Source: Ahaetulla prasina (lineage: Eukaryota; Chordata; Lepidosauria; Squamata; Colubridae). Taken from it: a stretch of 64,000 nucleotides of DNA. The DNA lies in contig NC_080540.1 of assembly GCF_028640845.1 (NCBI RefSeq), positions 51,628,561 through 51,692,560 of the forward strand, in the 5' to 3' direction. Shown here piece after piece: positions 1 to 10,857 of the stretch. The first letter of the stretch is position 1. Each line of letters starts with the position of its first letter. The notes beneath the pieces were generated by a model that worked only from the letters and a program-made list of their open reading frames with translations, had not been told where the DNA came from and searched no databases. The position numbers were made by a program, and so were the translations under genes.

Positions 1-132
1 TTAGGAACAAGCTACATGTGGGAAACATTCCAGGGCAAAAGTGCTAGACTTTAGCAGCCTTCTATTATTAGGATGGGAAGTCACTTAGTTCCTTCTTGCC
101 AAACGATCTGTAACTGAGGCATGCAATTAAGG

Positions 133-692
133 CAGGGGTGTCAAACTTGCGGCCCACGGCTTAGATGTCAAGGTTCCAGAAAAACCTCTTCTGCATAAAA
201 AAAACTCAGAAGCCATTGTCTTTCAGAGTTCTTTACTAGCATGAGGAAACTGGCACACGATGAGTGAAATTCCAAAACTGAACTTCCGGATTCTTTTCCC
301 AGTTATACAAACCCCAAGAGTCCCACCCCCCTGACCCCTTTGCTGGTCACATGGTCCCACGTTCTCCCAGTTCATTCGAATATCTTCTCGCCACTCCTCC
401 TGCAGATGTGAACACCATCCGACCTTGACCGCTTGAAGAATGTTACCATACCCCTCAACCCCCCTTCTTCCCCTCAGGGTAAAAATGTGGCAGCGTCTGG
501 AACCCTGAAGTCTAGTATGGTTTCCAGGCCTGACAGGCTTCCCCCCTTGGAAAAGAAGCTATATCCTAGACACTATATCCTGACACTAGATGCATCACGC
601 ACTGGCCACACCCATCCCCTGTTTAGCGAACGGAAAAAAGGTTATGATATGTCACGTGATGACAACGTGACACCCCAAGTTTGACACTCCTG
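133..692. mobile_element. hAT-type MITE, 560 bp
   Basis: The ends are inverted (CAGGGGTGTCAAAC on the left, GTTTGACACTCCTG on the right). An identical 8-bp duplication, AATTAAGG, lies at 125-132 and 693-700. Eight-base duplications and CAG/CTG ends are typical of hAT transposons. The interior has no transposase, so this is a non-autonomous copy. Two shorter insertions with the same ends lie at 5331-5463 and 60460-60808. Confidence 0.88.
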
Positions 693-700
693 AATTAAGG

Positions 701-1514
701 TAAACACTTGTATCAGAAGGCATTTCAGCCTCTCAGAAGAAGGAACTGATCTCTCCGAAATGAAGTATATTTGTTGCTTTAAAAATGTAAATATCTGATT
801 CTTTGCAGAGTTTAGGTGTCTGGTTTCTCAACAGAGGCGTTATATGAAATGGGGAAAAAATGCATCTGGCTAGCGAAAAGAACTAATTAGCTCTTTAGTA
901 TTAACCTGTTATAATGTTTGAAGTTCATCAACTATAGCTCACCCATGATATAAAATCTGAAAAGGAAGTGCTGGGTTCAAACAGCCCATTAAGTCATAAA
1001 ATGATTCGTTTAGATTCAGCTTAACATTGTCTCACTTAGTAATCGGTTTATAATATGATCTGGTTAAAAAATGTTTTAAAACTGAAGCTTGGTGTGATAA
1101 GTGAGCATGGCTCTACATTGTTGTGTGCACACATGTTTTATGAATGACAGATACCACTTGGTAGAGGCAGATTCACATTCTGGTGAGAGATATGTTCCCT
1201 GAAGATGATGTGGGAAGCCACCACCAACCTCCTAGAAGAATAAAATATTTTGAGAAATATTAAAAAGGAAGAACATTATATTTCCCTGGATGAGAAGCTT
1301 TTTTAGAGAGAGAAAGCATCCCCCACCTTTTCTTAATAGCCCACAGCAGATGTCAGCACTTAAGAGATAAAAAGATAGATAGCTCTATTCATAGGCAAAG
1401 CAAATACTGCAGGCAGAAATCCATTCAAGACAGGATATTTTGAAATGCCCTGCAGGGCATTTCCTCTAACAAAGGCAGAGTGATAGGATTAGCTCTCACT
1501 CAAAATCCAAACCA
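701..1514. other. No recognisable feature
   Basis: AT-rich sequence with no convincing open frame and no repeat family that I recognise. Confidence 0.5.
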
Positions 1515-1945
1515 GGACAAAGCCATTAAGCCATAATGGGAATTGCCCAACACCCTTTCAGAACACAAGCACCTTCTTTACATCATCTCAGCAGTCCAAA
1601 CATCAACCAAACCTGGGAGCTCAGACAACCTATAGAGCCTGCTATGACTGCTACAACAGCCAATAGAATACATGTTCTTGCACAGGAACAGCAAGTTCAA
1701 GTGCAAAGCCAAAGAGAAGGTATAAAAGCCATCCCTCTTAACCCATGTGGTTCTGCTTCATCATTAAACCATCTTTCCTATCAGCCTCCATGTTTCCAGT
1801 GTCTTTCTCCTGGCTTGGAACTGAACCAGATGGATATTTCTTCCCACAATGGGTTTCAACACAAGTCCAAAAGCTTGGAAGACTAAGCCTCTGGTCCTGG
1901 TGACTGACCCAGATTGGATCTTGCAGATACCAACTGAATCATGCA
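1515..1945 (+). mobile_element. Candidate solo LTR
   Basis: The order of signals suggests a retroviral or Gypsy-type LTR: a long leader, a TATA box (TATAAAAG, 1721-1728), then an ATTAAA signal (1763-1768), then a 3' segment that is repeated in diverged form at 8151-8226 (shared blocks AGTCCAAAA and CCAGATTGGATC). No flanking duplication, primer-binding site or internal gag-pol is visible, so the ends are approximate. The 116-codon open frame here (1536-1886) shows no family motif. Confidence 0.4.
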
Positions 1946-2780
1946 GGCTGACAAACATTGGGAATCCAACACTAAGGAGTAGTAAATAATACCAAATCTC
2001 ATTCCAAATACAGCAATTTAAGATTTATGACTGCATCATTCTCATTCTCTCTCTCTTTCTCTCTCCCCCCCTCTCTCACACACAATTGTATTCAGTAGCT
2101 GAACAACGTAGTTGAGAGATGATGCTGGAGTTTCTCCATGTTATGGCAGAGGCTGTAGAATCCATTTCAATAGAAAACAGTGCTCACACTGAGCTTACTA
2201 TATGATAGCATCTGCCACACTGAGCAATTTTAAAAGTGATCTCCACATGGTAGCCATAACAGATCAACTTGAATTTAAAATATGCTGGAATTGGTTGTTA
2301 CCTGGCATGTGCTGTTTGGCTTTTCCTTTCTCTGGCTTTAATTCCTGCCACTTACTCTAGTTTCCTAGAGCAAGATAGATATGCTTAACCTTTCTCCCCA
2401 CCCCATTATTCCTAGTGCTACCTAACTAACCTAAATAAATGATATTATCCATCTTTTTCAAGAAACACAAGGATATAAACTTTGTTCTAGGCATACAAAT
2501 GCCCTTTTTTTGTTGTTTTATGTTCCCTGAATACATACATAATTCACCAATCTCAGAGCTCTGTATCTCTAAATACGAAGCTGACACACTCCATCTACAC
2601 AAAGAGCAGATGGTTATCCAGTTTACCAGGCAAAACACTTTTGTGGGTTACTTAAGATATTGTGACAGTTTCATGTAATGGTTCTCTCTGAATGCAAAAA
2701 GAAATATATACAGACGCTGTGAGAAATATATCTATATATCTATATATCTATACATATCCTACCTACAAATATATACATAT
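1946..2780. other. No gene; short simple repeats
   Basis: Contains a pyrimidine-rich TCTC run (about 2042-2087) and a degenerate TATATC repeat (about 2724-2756). The open frames on both strands near 2430-2680 overlap each other and show no family motif. Confidence 0.5.
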
Positions 2781-3043
2781 CCTACATACAAACACCCGTG
2801 AAAACCTCAGAAAACAAATATATCTATATCTATATATATTTGTTTTCTGAGGTTTTCACGGGTGTTTGTATGTAGGTCTTTGGTTATTCGGATTTTCTCC
2901 CGCATAAAATTGGAAGTGAGATCACACATTGCTTCCAGAAGCACGAAGCTGAAGCCTGAAGATGACGAATGAGACTTCGTCGAAACGTCGCCAAGACACT
3001 TCCAATTTTACACGGGAGAAAACCTGAATAACCAAAGACCTAC
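2781..3043. mobile_element. Penelope-like double foldback with hammerhead-like core
   Basis: Two nested signals are visible. Perfect 38-bp inverted arms lie at 2781-2818 and 2839-2876. A second inverted pair of about 47 bp (a few mismatches) lies at 2872-2918 and 2997-3043. Between the second arms, 2956-2988 reads CTGAAGA, one extra T, a 6-bp stem (GACGAA/TTCGTC) around a 6-nt loop, then GAAAC and GTC. That is the order of hammerhead ribozyme core elements (CUGANGA, stem II, GAAA, short stem III, cleavage triplet). Penelope-like retroelements are known to carry minimal hammerheads in their terminal repeats. Assignment to Penelope is an inference from this and from the GIY-YIG remnant at 15.4 kb. 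Confidence 0.5.
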
Positions 3044-3045
3044 AT

Positions 3046-3188
3046 CTACACACACACACACACACATACACACACACACACACATACACACACACACATA
3101 TATATATATGTGTGTGTGTGTATGTGTACATACACATATACATACATACACACACACACACACGCATACACACACATGCACACACACC
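3046..3188. repeat. (CA)n/(TG)n microsatellite
   Basis: Interrupted CA repeat with a central TATATA/TGTG switch (about 3098-3127). The two halves can pair, and alternating purine-pyrimidine sequence can adopt Z-DNA. Cys/Val-rich open frames on the minus strand here are translations of the repeat. Confidence 0.9.
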
Positions 3189-4668
3189 AATTTTAAGCTA
3201 TTTTTAAAAACATTCTGGGGAAGTCCACAGGATTGAAACTAAGATCAAGCAAGCAGCCTGCTTGCTAACATTTCAGAAGTTTTTAAAGCCTAAGTTCTTC
3301 CAGAGAACCTTTTCTGATTAAGCCATGTATATTCTTTATTTTTATTGTTTATAGTTTTTTTAATGGTAGGATTATAGTAAATATTTGTATTTTTTTAAAA
3401 AAAAATCAGTTTTATACTTTATATAAGTTACCAAGAGTCTATATGGATTACAGCAGGGTAAAAAAAAAAGGCAAATAAATTAATATATAAATAATAAATT
3501 AAAATGCTTGTTGACAGTGGAGATTATAGGCACGTGTGCACACATGTGCATGTACACATGCACATATACACATATAAAATCAGTACAGAAAGAGGAATAT
3601 GCTTGTGTGTATGTTTGTGTGAATACACATACACATACCTCTCCCATGAAAGCATACTTCTTCTTTTTCTTTTTTTTTTTGTACTGATGGGAATGAGTCA
3701 GGAGGGATATAAAACTAAATGATGGGGTATATTAGCAGAGAGGACGGCTTTAAAGAGGAATTCAACAAAGTCATTGAGGAATGGATAAACATCAACTATT
3801 TTTATGATGGCTAAATGTTCCAAAATCAGATGCAGGATGATTCTCGTGGGGATCTAGTTTGAGCCTACGGGGATCCAAATGATGGACTAAATAGACCCTT
3901 GGGCCTCTTTATATATTCTTAATCATACCACATTGAAAGGAAGAGGACAAATTCAAATATGTTCCATTTTAGCTGACTGAAAGTCCCTTGGCAATTCACA
4001 GGGAAATTAGATTTACTAAACAAAATTTCAGTGTCTCCAAACTGTCCTCTCTTGTTGAAAAGAACCGGACTCTTGTTTCTGCTTGGGCACAGCAGATATT
4101 CTTGTCATGTAGTGTCTGGTACGAAATCAGTACGTTTCTTGGATTGAGCCTATATGGCATTTCGCACAAAAAGATAACTGTGACAATTGTTTGTGCAATA
4201 ACACCTGAACTAAGAAAATGCTCTTCGCTGTGTGTTGGGAAAGACATTGCTAGCCTTTCTCTCTGTTTCTCTTCGAGTCAATCATCTTTCAGGTAAACAA
4301 GATTGCAGACTGTATATCGTTGCAAGACAAGAATATAAAGTGGCAGGCTTTTGTAATTTGGAGAGATTGCAACAAATTTATGGGAAACATAAATTGCTTC
4401 AAAGGTTGATTGCTTTGAAACTATAGAGGCATATAGTCAGATCACTGGATCTTACCATTTTTCTTGATCTGCAAAGTATTAGACCTGAGTCCAGGAAAGT
4501 TATGTTGGTTTTTCCATTATTTTGGTTTAACTCCAGGTTACTTGTCACTTATTCTTCAAAAAGGAAACTGTCTAAAGTTCTGAATATTTGATCTCTGTAT
4601 CTGTATAGTTATAGCACACATACTTTTAGGTATATATTCAACATGTAGGACAGAAATGGAATGTCTTT
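3189..4668. other. No recognisable feature
   Basis: AT-rich sequence. An alternating CACGTGTGCACACATGTGCA-like stretch lies at about 3530-3575. No family motif was seen in the short open frames. Confidence 0.45.
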
Positions 4669-4700
4669 TTTATACATACATACATACATACATACATACA

Positions 4701-4732
<32 letters not shown>
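4669..4732. repeat. (TACA)n microsatellite
   Basis: About 15 near-perfect tandem copies of a CATA/TACA tetranucleotide. Confidence 0.95.
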
Positions 4733-4733
<1 letters not shown>

Positions 4734-5322
4734 TTTCTCAGTATTCCCTGGCATGTGATTAGTTGCCAGCAGCTCCATGTAAGGACAAATGTTAAAATGC
4801 TTTCTTTTGTTCTTATTTAAAAGGTTTTATTTAACAGGATAATAATATTTCCAAGTTCCACTTGGGTCCATTCAAAGTCTCCATGCCCCCACTTCTGACT
4901 TCTCTTTTCATTTGATGCTCATGTCCTCCTGGTTTTTTTTCCTAGCATTTCTTAGTGACCTCCTCTCATTTTTGCTCTTATGTTCACTGCTCATATTTTG
5001 CATAAATCCCTTTGCTGTATTAATAAATAGCATCTTCTACAATGGCTGTTCCTTTTCGTTTTACATTTTTCTCATCATTAACCAAGGCAGAATATATTTT
5101 TTTAAACTAATTGAACAACTTGATGTGCGAAGTATTTTGCAAAAAAATTATCTGTGTTCTCAGTCCACCAGTTACTTATTAATACTAATTCAACTTACTC
5201 TCAGCATTTGAAGATGACTTGTGGGCATCCAACAGGCTAAAACTAAAATTCCAGAAATGTAGCTTATCCTGTGTTTAAGCCTATTTCTAACCTATGTTCT
5301 TGATCTTTGGTTTACATGGTCA
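4733..5322. other. No recognisable feature
   Basis: T-rich sequence. The 99-codon plus-strand open frame (4912-5211) is a hydrophobic, low-complexity translation with no recognised domain. Confidence 0.45.
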
Positions 5323-5330
5323 CTCTAGAG

Positions 5331-5463
5331 CACGGGTGTCAAACTTGATCATGTCACGTGACGTATCACGATGTATCATGACAGTTTTTGCCTTTGCAAA
5401 GCTGTGGTGGGTGTGGCCTGCATATGAGGCATCCGACCACCGGCTGCCAGTTTGACAGGCCTG
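5331..5463. mobile_element. hAT-type MITE, 133 bp
   Basis: Ends CACGGGTGTCAAAC and GTTTGACAGGCCTG. Identical 8-bp duplications CTCTAGAG lie at 5323-5330 and 5464-5471. Same end family as 133-692, but only 133 bp long. Confidence 0.88.
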
Positions 5464-5702
5464 CTCTAGAGGGAGTCTTTTAATCCTGCTGCTTTCTTTG
5501 AAGTCAGCGTATTATTATCTGAGCGTTTGATAGAAGATTGACTTCAGAATGACATGGAATGCCAACTGCAAGCAATTCCTACACTCACACAAGCAGTTCT
5601 TTGGAGTATAGGAATAGCCCTGGCAGTCATGTTGCATCAACGCAAATGCTTTGGTGTAATTCTCCTTTTCTGCCAATGCAGGGTAAAGTTATAGGTTAGG
5701 TA

Positions 5703-5925
5703 ATGTAAAGTAAAGGATTCCCCTGCCAAGTCATGTCCGACTCTAGGGGGTGTGGTAGTCATCTCCATTTCTTATCCGAAGGAACCAATGTTATCCAAAG
5801 ACATTTCTGTGGGTGAAGTGGCCAGCATGACTATACACTGAGGCACATGAAATGCTGTTACCTTCCCATTACCTATGCATCTATTCGCATTTGCATGCTT
5901 TCAAACTGCTAGATGGGTAGGATGG
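5703..5925 (-). mobile_element. tRNA-derived SINE, 3' part
   Basis: Minus-strand copy of the SINE seen complete at 11533-11885. It runs from the GTAAAG tail region through GACTCTAGGGGG to CTTTCAAACTGCTAG. The tRNA-like head of this copy is missing. It abuts an oppositely oriented copy. Confidence 0.7.
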
Positions 5926-6045
5926 GATGGGATGGTTCAGCAGTTAAAGATGCTGAGTTTGAGATCCGAGCGCCACATGATGGGTTGAGCTCCTGTTACT
6001 TGCGCCAGCTCCTGTCAATGGAGGTACAATGCATGTGAAAAAAAC
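5926..6045 (+). mobile_element. tRNA-derived SINE, 5' head
   Basis: Plus-strand head of the same SINE family (GGTTCAGCAGTTAAAGATGC, then GAGCTCCTGTTACTTG). The box B equivalent is mutated (TTTGAGATCC). It breaks off before the SINE body. Confidence 0.6.
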
Positions 6046-7002
6046 TGAAGTCATTCAAATGTTCCCTGTACAAACCATTTTTTCTGATCCCAAAAATATT
6101 TCTCTCTGGGGATAGCAGCTAGCTTTCAAACCTTTTCTGTTTGCACTCTTCAAGATATTGTTTCTAATATACAGTAGAAGCCTTTCCCACCCCCTGGGAT
6201 ACATGCTTTCAGAATGCTTCCTCTCCCACATAAAAAAAAAATATCTTAAAATTCTTGACTTAAAAACAATATGCCACTGGAAGGCAGGACATTGATGCCT
6301 CAGCTTAACTCTTTGTAACAACTGACATTTCACCTTAACTTTTGGTAAAATGATCACTATCTGTCATTTGCAATTAAACAAACAGACAGTTTCCTTATAG
6401 CGTGAATGATCCAATGAAGAAGACCTTCCACTTTCATCTTTGGAAAAAGAAACAATGTCATTTAAGGTACAAAACGGAAGAAACAGATATCCTGTGAGAT
6501 ATCCTTCTTCTTTTTTTAAAAAAAAATTAGCATTTATATGTACTTTTCTTCTGATATTAAACTTTGCATTCTTTTCTCTGTGGGTATGCTGATACGTCTA
6601 CTATGGATTATATTTGAGATATCATTTTTTTTATTCTTCTGTAGAATATTCATAGTGTTGATTTCTAATACTAGGGAGATGCATTGGATTTGCCTGGCTC
6701 TTGATCTGATTCTGAGCTCTCTCTCTTTCCCTCTGTATGATGGCAATATTCCTCCAAAATAATCAGACTGAAACTTCCCCAAATTTTGTGAACAGCTATG
6801 CTTGCAGGCTGCAAAAAAAGATGCATGGGGTGGTCCCAAATATTGCTTCTATTCTTGCTGCTTTCCACACATGTTAGTGCTGGGTGGTTAAAACAAAACA
6901 AAACAACACACACACATTTGTTCCTGAACTACATCAAACATTATAGCAAATATTATCAAGTAACTATATAAAATACAAATCATAGAGAAGTAAAATATAG
7001 AA
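6046..7002. other. No recognisable feature
   Basis: AT-rich sequence. The overlapping open frames at 6055-6357 and 6534-6913 show no family motif. Confidence 0.45.
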
Positions 7003-7336
7003 CAGGGGTCTCCAACCGTGGCAACTTTAAGACTCGTGGACTTCAAGTCAGGGGTGAAATCTAAAAATTTTCCCTACAGGTTCTGTGGGCATGGCTTAAT
7101 TGGTTGGCGTGGCTTGGTGGTCAGATGACTGGGTGGGCGTGGCCAATATAAATAAATAGTAAAAATAATTAACAAAGTGTAAAAAACAATAAGAGATACC
7201 AAAAACCAACTTTCACACTTTATACACACACAACACAACACAACTGACTCATACACAATGTAAAAGCAGCTGCACTTCACACTTCACACAGCCACAAAAA
7301 GCTCAAAAAAGCTTTCACACTTTACACACACACAAC

Positions 7337-7337
7337 T

Positions 7338-7370
<33 letters not shown>
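7337..7370. repeat. (CA)n microsatellite
   Basis: About 16 CA units, inside the nested hAT element. Confidence 0.9.
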
Positions 7371-7374
<4 letters not shown>

Positions 7375-7464
7375 CCACATACAGCTTTCTGAGATTTTGT
7401 GTGTTTGTGTAGTTAGAGTGAAACACTACAGAAACACACCAAATCTCAGAAAGCTGCACAAATA

Positions 7465-7504
7465 TTTTATTTTATTATTTTATTTTATTTTATTTTATTT
7501 TATT
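7465..7504. repeat. (TTTTA)n repeat
   Basis: About eight TTTTA units, inside the nested hAT element. Confidence 0.9.
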
Positions 7505-7674
7505 GTGGACTTCAAATCCCAGAGTTCCTCAGCCAGCAAAGCCAGCCAGTTGATCACTGAGGAAATAGATTAGCTAAGCAATTGATTCTGTCTGGCTGAA
7601 AGTGAAACTGCTTTCGGGCTGGAAAAAGAGCCATGCGTTCATCAGTAATCAGGTAAGTGCCTTAGAATCTCTAC

Positions 7675-7710
7675 TCTTACTTGTAGAAAACATGTTTTCT
7701 ACAAGTAAGA
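7675..7710. repeat. Perfect 36-bp palindrome
   Basis: Two 18-bp arms (TCTTACTTGTAGAAAACA and its exact complement) meet with no spacer. It lies inside the nested hAT element. It is probably a product of foldback replication. No gene context. Confidence 0.9.
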
Positions 7711-8101
7711 TGAGGAACTCAGGTGAGATCGCCAGAGGAGACTTTAATTTTTTTTTTAAGTTTAAAGTCTCTGCCGATCTCAGCTGAGGGGCGGGATCCT
7801 CAAAGGCTTTTTTTTACTTTTAAAGGTATATTTCAGCTGAAGCAAAACTGGCTTTTAAAAGTAAAAAAAAAAAACACCCCTCTGCAGATGGTGCAGCTCA
7901 GCAGAGGCAGGGGGGACGGGGCCAGGGATTTTTGCTACCGGTCCTCTGAACCAGCAGCCACCATCGCTACCGGATCTCACGAGCCGGTCCGATTTGGGAG
8001 CATTTCACCCCTGCTTCAACTCCCAGAGCTGGCTGAGGAATTCTGGGAGTTGAAGTCCACAAGTCTTAAAGTTGCCATGGTTGGAGACCCCTGATATAGA
8101 A

Positions 8102-8240
8102 AATACACATACACAAAAAAAACCCTGCTAGAGAGAAGCTGCCAGAGGATGGGCTCCAGCATGAGTCCAAAAACTCAGAAGACAAAACCTCTGCTCCCAG
8201 TGGCTGAACCAGATTGGATCCTGCACACAAACAAAAATCT
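8102..8240 (+). mobile_element. Fragment related to the candidate LTR at 1.5-1.9 kb
   Basis: Blocks GAGTCCAAAA, ACCTCTGCTCCCAGTG and CCAGATTGGATCCTGCA match 1869-1925 in order and spacing. The family is not identified. Confidence 0.45.
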
Positions 8241-8436
8241 ATTAAACACATTTTTCCATATATTTAAAATATTACCATATTATATTGCATTACTTTTGAG
8301 ATTAATTATAAAATCCATCCAAATTTGATAGCATTGTAGTTCCTGACTCTGATTTTTTCATTGCTTTAATTATATCTCATGCCCACCAAAGCAGTTACCA
8401 ATGTTACCAATTGTAATGAAGGCGTTGTGTAGATCA
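8241..8436. other. Short unassigned gap
   Basis: AT-rich sequence before the half-L1 target duplication. Nothing recognised. Confidence 0.4.
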
Positions 8437-9130
8437 GAAGGAAATGCAGCTTTTGCAAACGAATGCCAGCCCTCCTGCTTTCGATTCTTTCCGTGTTGAC
8501 AATTTATCAGTAATCCTCTTCAGTCACGGAGATGGACGCTGCGTTTTGCTCTGCTTTTGCAGAGGCGTTCTGGATTCTGGAGCTTTTTTTGAACTATAGA
8601 AGGAGCGTTCCCATCAAACCACCAGAAATCATTCTGGGGCTTTTCTTGGGGGCTCTACTTCAGTTCAAATGCTCATCTCCCCCTCCTTGCCCGAGAGCAG
8701 AGATTTACGAGCTGTTGACAGCAGATTAACCTGTCTAAACAGCTCTCACAGAATCACAAAGAACGGGCGGACTGAGATTGTCCGCCATTTAGCGCAGCGG
8801 CACCACCCAGAAGCCGTTAGTAAGATGATTTTAACTCCCTGACAGAGAAGTTATTTGAAGAGTGGAGATGAAGAAAGATGGCGTTTTGTGTTTTGAAAGT
8901 GAAAGCTAAGGAAATGCTGATTACAATTGCTGGCGTGGAACCTCTAAGAAGAAAATAACAAGATATTTTTTTTTCTAAATGGAATTCTTTTTTTAAAAAA
9001 ATCTATTCTTTTTTTTTTATTATTATCTTTTTCTTACAGTGTTTAAGAAGAAAAATTTATTGGGTTTTTTTTTCTTTTTATTCCCCCCCCTTTTTTTTTT
9101 CTCTTCTTCTTGATATTACTTAGTTTAAAA

Positions 9131-10060
9131 ATGGCTTTTAAGCAAAGAGATTTAACCACTTCTAGAATATTGGAAATATCTTCACTTCAGGTACGGAAAT
9201 TGAGAGAGGATATTAAAGAAAGTCTAAGGAATTTTTTACAGGAGCTTATGGAGGCTCATCTTTCAGAAATAGATCAAAAATTTAATGAAATGGAGAAAGA
9301 AATACTGGATTTTAAAGATTTGGTGGAAGAGCAGAGTAAGGAGATGAAAAAATTAAAGGAATCAATTACTCCATTATTGTTATCTAGTACACAGACAGAA
9401 GAAAGACTGAATGAATTTAACCAAATTAATTTAGATTTGCAAAGGAAAATAGATGAAGTTCAAATTAATTTGAATTTAGAAAATAAAATAGATGATATTC
9501 AGGTTAAGGCTGATAAGGCAGAGGAAGAAAGGGTTATATTACAATATAAATTAATGGAATATGCTATAAGGGTAAGGGTTTAAGAGAATCTAAAGAGGAA
9601 AATTTGAAAGAGATTTTATTCAGGCCTTTGCCCAGATAGAGGAATGGAACCAGAAGATTTTGAAGTTAATATTGAAAAAATTTATCGTGTTAATTCCTGG
9701 TGGGCAAGGCAGAAGTGTTTACCGAGAGATGTGGTTATTTATTTTACAAATAAGAGGATTAGGTATGGAATTTTGCAAGCATTTTATAAAAATAAATTTC
9801 AAATATTAGGACAAGATATAATAATGATGAAGGAAATTCCTCCTAAAATGTTAAGAAAGAGAAAAGAATTTGCCTTTCTGGTGGATGAGCTTAAGAAACA
9901 TCAGATATATTTTAGATGGGAGGTTCCAGCTGGTTTAACACTGAATTATAAAGGAAGAAAGTATTTTCTCAACACAATTTGTAAAGCACGAGATTTTTAT
10001 ACTAATGTATTAAAGATTGGGAATTCTTTGTTAACAGATGTTAAGTTGAATGGTGAATAG
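9131..10060 (+). pseudogene. L1 ORF1-type RNA-binding protein, frameshifted
   Basis: The start is the ATG of MAFKQRD at 9131; upstream codons in frame are not preceded by an ATG. The first open part (to 9583) is charged and heptad-like, with repeated NLENKIDD-type segments. This is the coiled coil that trimerises L1 ORF1p. The second part (9644-10060) holds the RRM and C-terminal domain, recognised by PRDVVIYFTNKRIR, DIIMMKEIPPKMLRKRKEF and the YF...ARDFYTNVL ending, which parallel mammalian L1 ORF1p. The family protein binds RNA and acts as a nucleic-acid chaperone in the L1 particle. The frame is lost in the hinge: a stop follows YAIRVRV, and a second shift precedes EPEDFEVNIEKIY. It cannot make one full protein as it stands. 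Related to 26725-27769. Confidence 0.8.
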
Positions 10061-10857
10061 ATGGTCGAAAATGTGTAAGATAGAAGAAGGAGAGGGAGAA
10101 TGTTTAACTTTATTACATATGATTATGGTTAATTTTGTAAATGATTTATTGTGGATATAAATGTGTAATTTTAGGGTACTATATGATATATTAAAGGTAT
10201 AAAGGAATAGGAAGATGGAATATTGTTTAATTTTGGAGGATAGATAGTAAAATTTAGGAATTTGGATTAAATATTATATTTAAGAGATGGATGTAATGTT
10301 AATTAGAATGTAATTGTTATAATAGATATATTTTGGATAAGTTATAGGTGTAATTTTAACAATGTTATTTGATATAGTAAGGTAAAGTGAAGATTTTAAT
10401 TACTACAATTGATACTTTGGATATTTGTAATATTATTTGTTGTATATATAAATGTTAAAGATGTGAAAAGATGGACTATTGCTTACCCTGAAGGTTGGAC
10501 AGAAAAATTAAAGAAACTAAGTTGGAAATATGAACTATTTTGAGAGACTGCTAAGGAAGAAAGACATTTTAGAAGAACCCTTGGTGAATATTGGAAGATG
10601 GAACGTTGTTTTGATATTGATTGATGAAGGTTGGATATTAAAAACTATGTACTTTATTCAAGAATAAACACTAACTCAATCGGAAACTTCTGAGAACTCT
10701 AGGAGTGGAATGGTCTGATATATAATGGAGTGGAAGAAAAGTATCTTCTTTGTCTTTGGAAGGGGAGTGGAGGTTTTAAGGAATGACTATGGATTATGAT
10801 TTGTGCTAGATTTTAATTTTTGTTGTTAGTTTTATACCCTGTACTCGGTTCTCGGAA

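Larger units (their letters stand above)
7049..8013. mobile_element. Nested hAT-type element, 965 bp
   Basis: Ends CAGGGGTGAAAT and ATTTCACCCCTG sit inside the outer foldback, flanked by CTTCAAGT (7041-7048) and CTTCAACT (8014-8021), one mismatch. It belongs to the family also seen at 28198, 36906, 40434, 49138, 50298 and 55536. The interior holds CA and TTTTA repeats, a further fragment of the outer family (7506-7551, GTGGACTTCAAATCCCAGAG) and a perfect palindrome. Confidence 0.75.
7003..8093. mobile_element. hAT-type foldback element carrying a second hAT element
   Basis: Outer ends CAGGGGTCTCCAACC and GGTTGGAGACCCCTG, with perfect 8-bp duplications ATATAGAA at 6995-7002 and 8094-8101. The outer element is the same foldback family as 41096-41230 (GTGGACTTCAA... 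arms). A second element occupies 7049-8013. Confidence 0.85.

Noticed and set aside
433..684. 83-codon open frame in the first hAT MITE
   Set aside because: No similarity to a transposase; the element is too short to be autonomous.
2922..3190. Cys/Val-rich open frames on the minus strand
   Set aside because: Translations of the (CA)n repeat.
4912..5211. 99-codon hydrophobic frame resembling a membrane protein
   Set aside because: T-rich low-complexity sequence, no start context, splice context or known motif.
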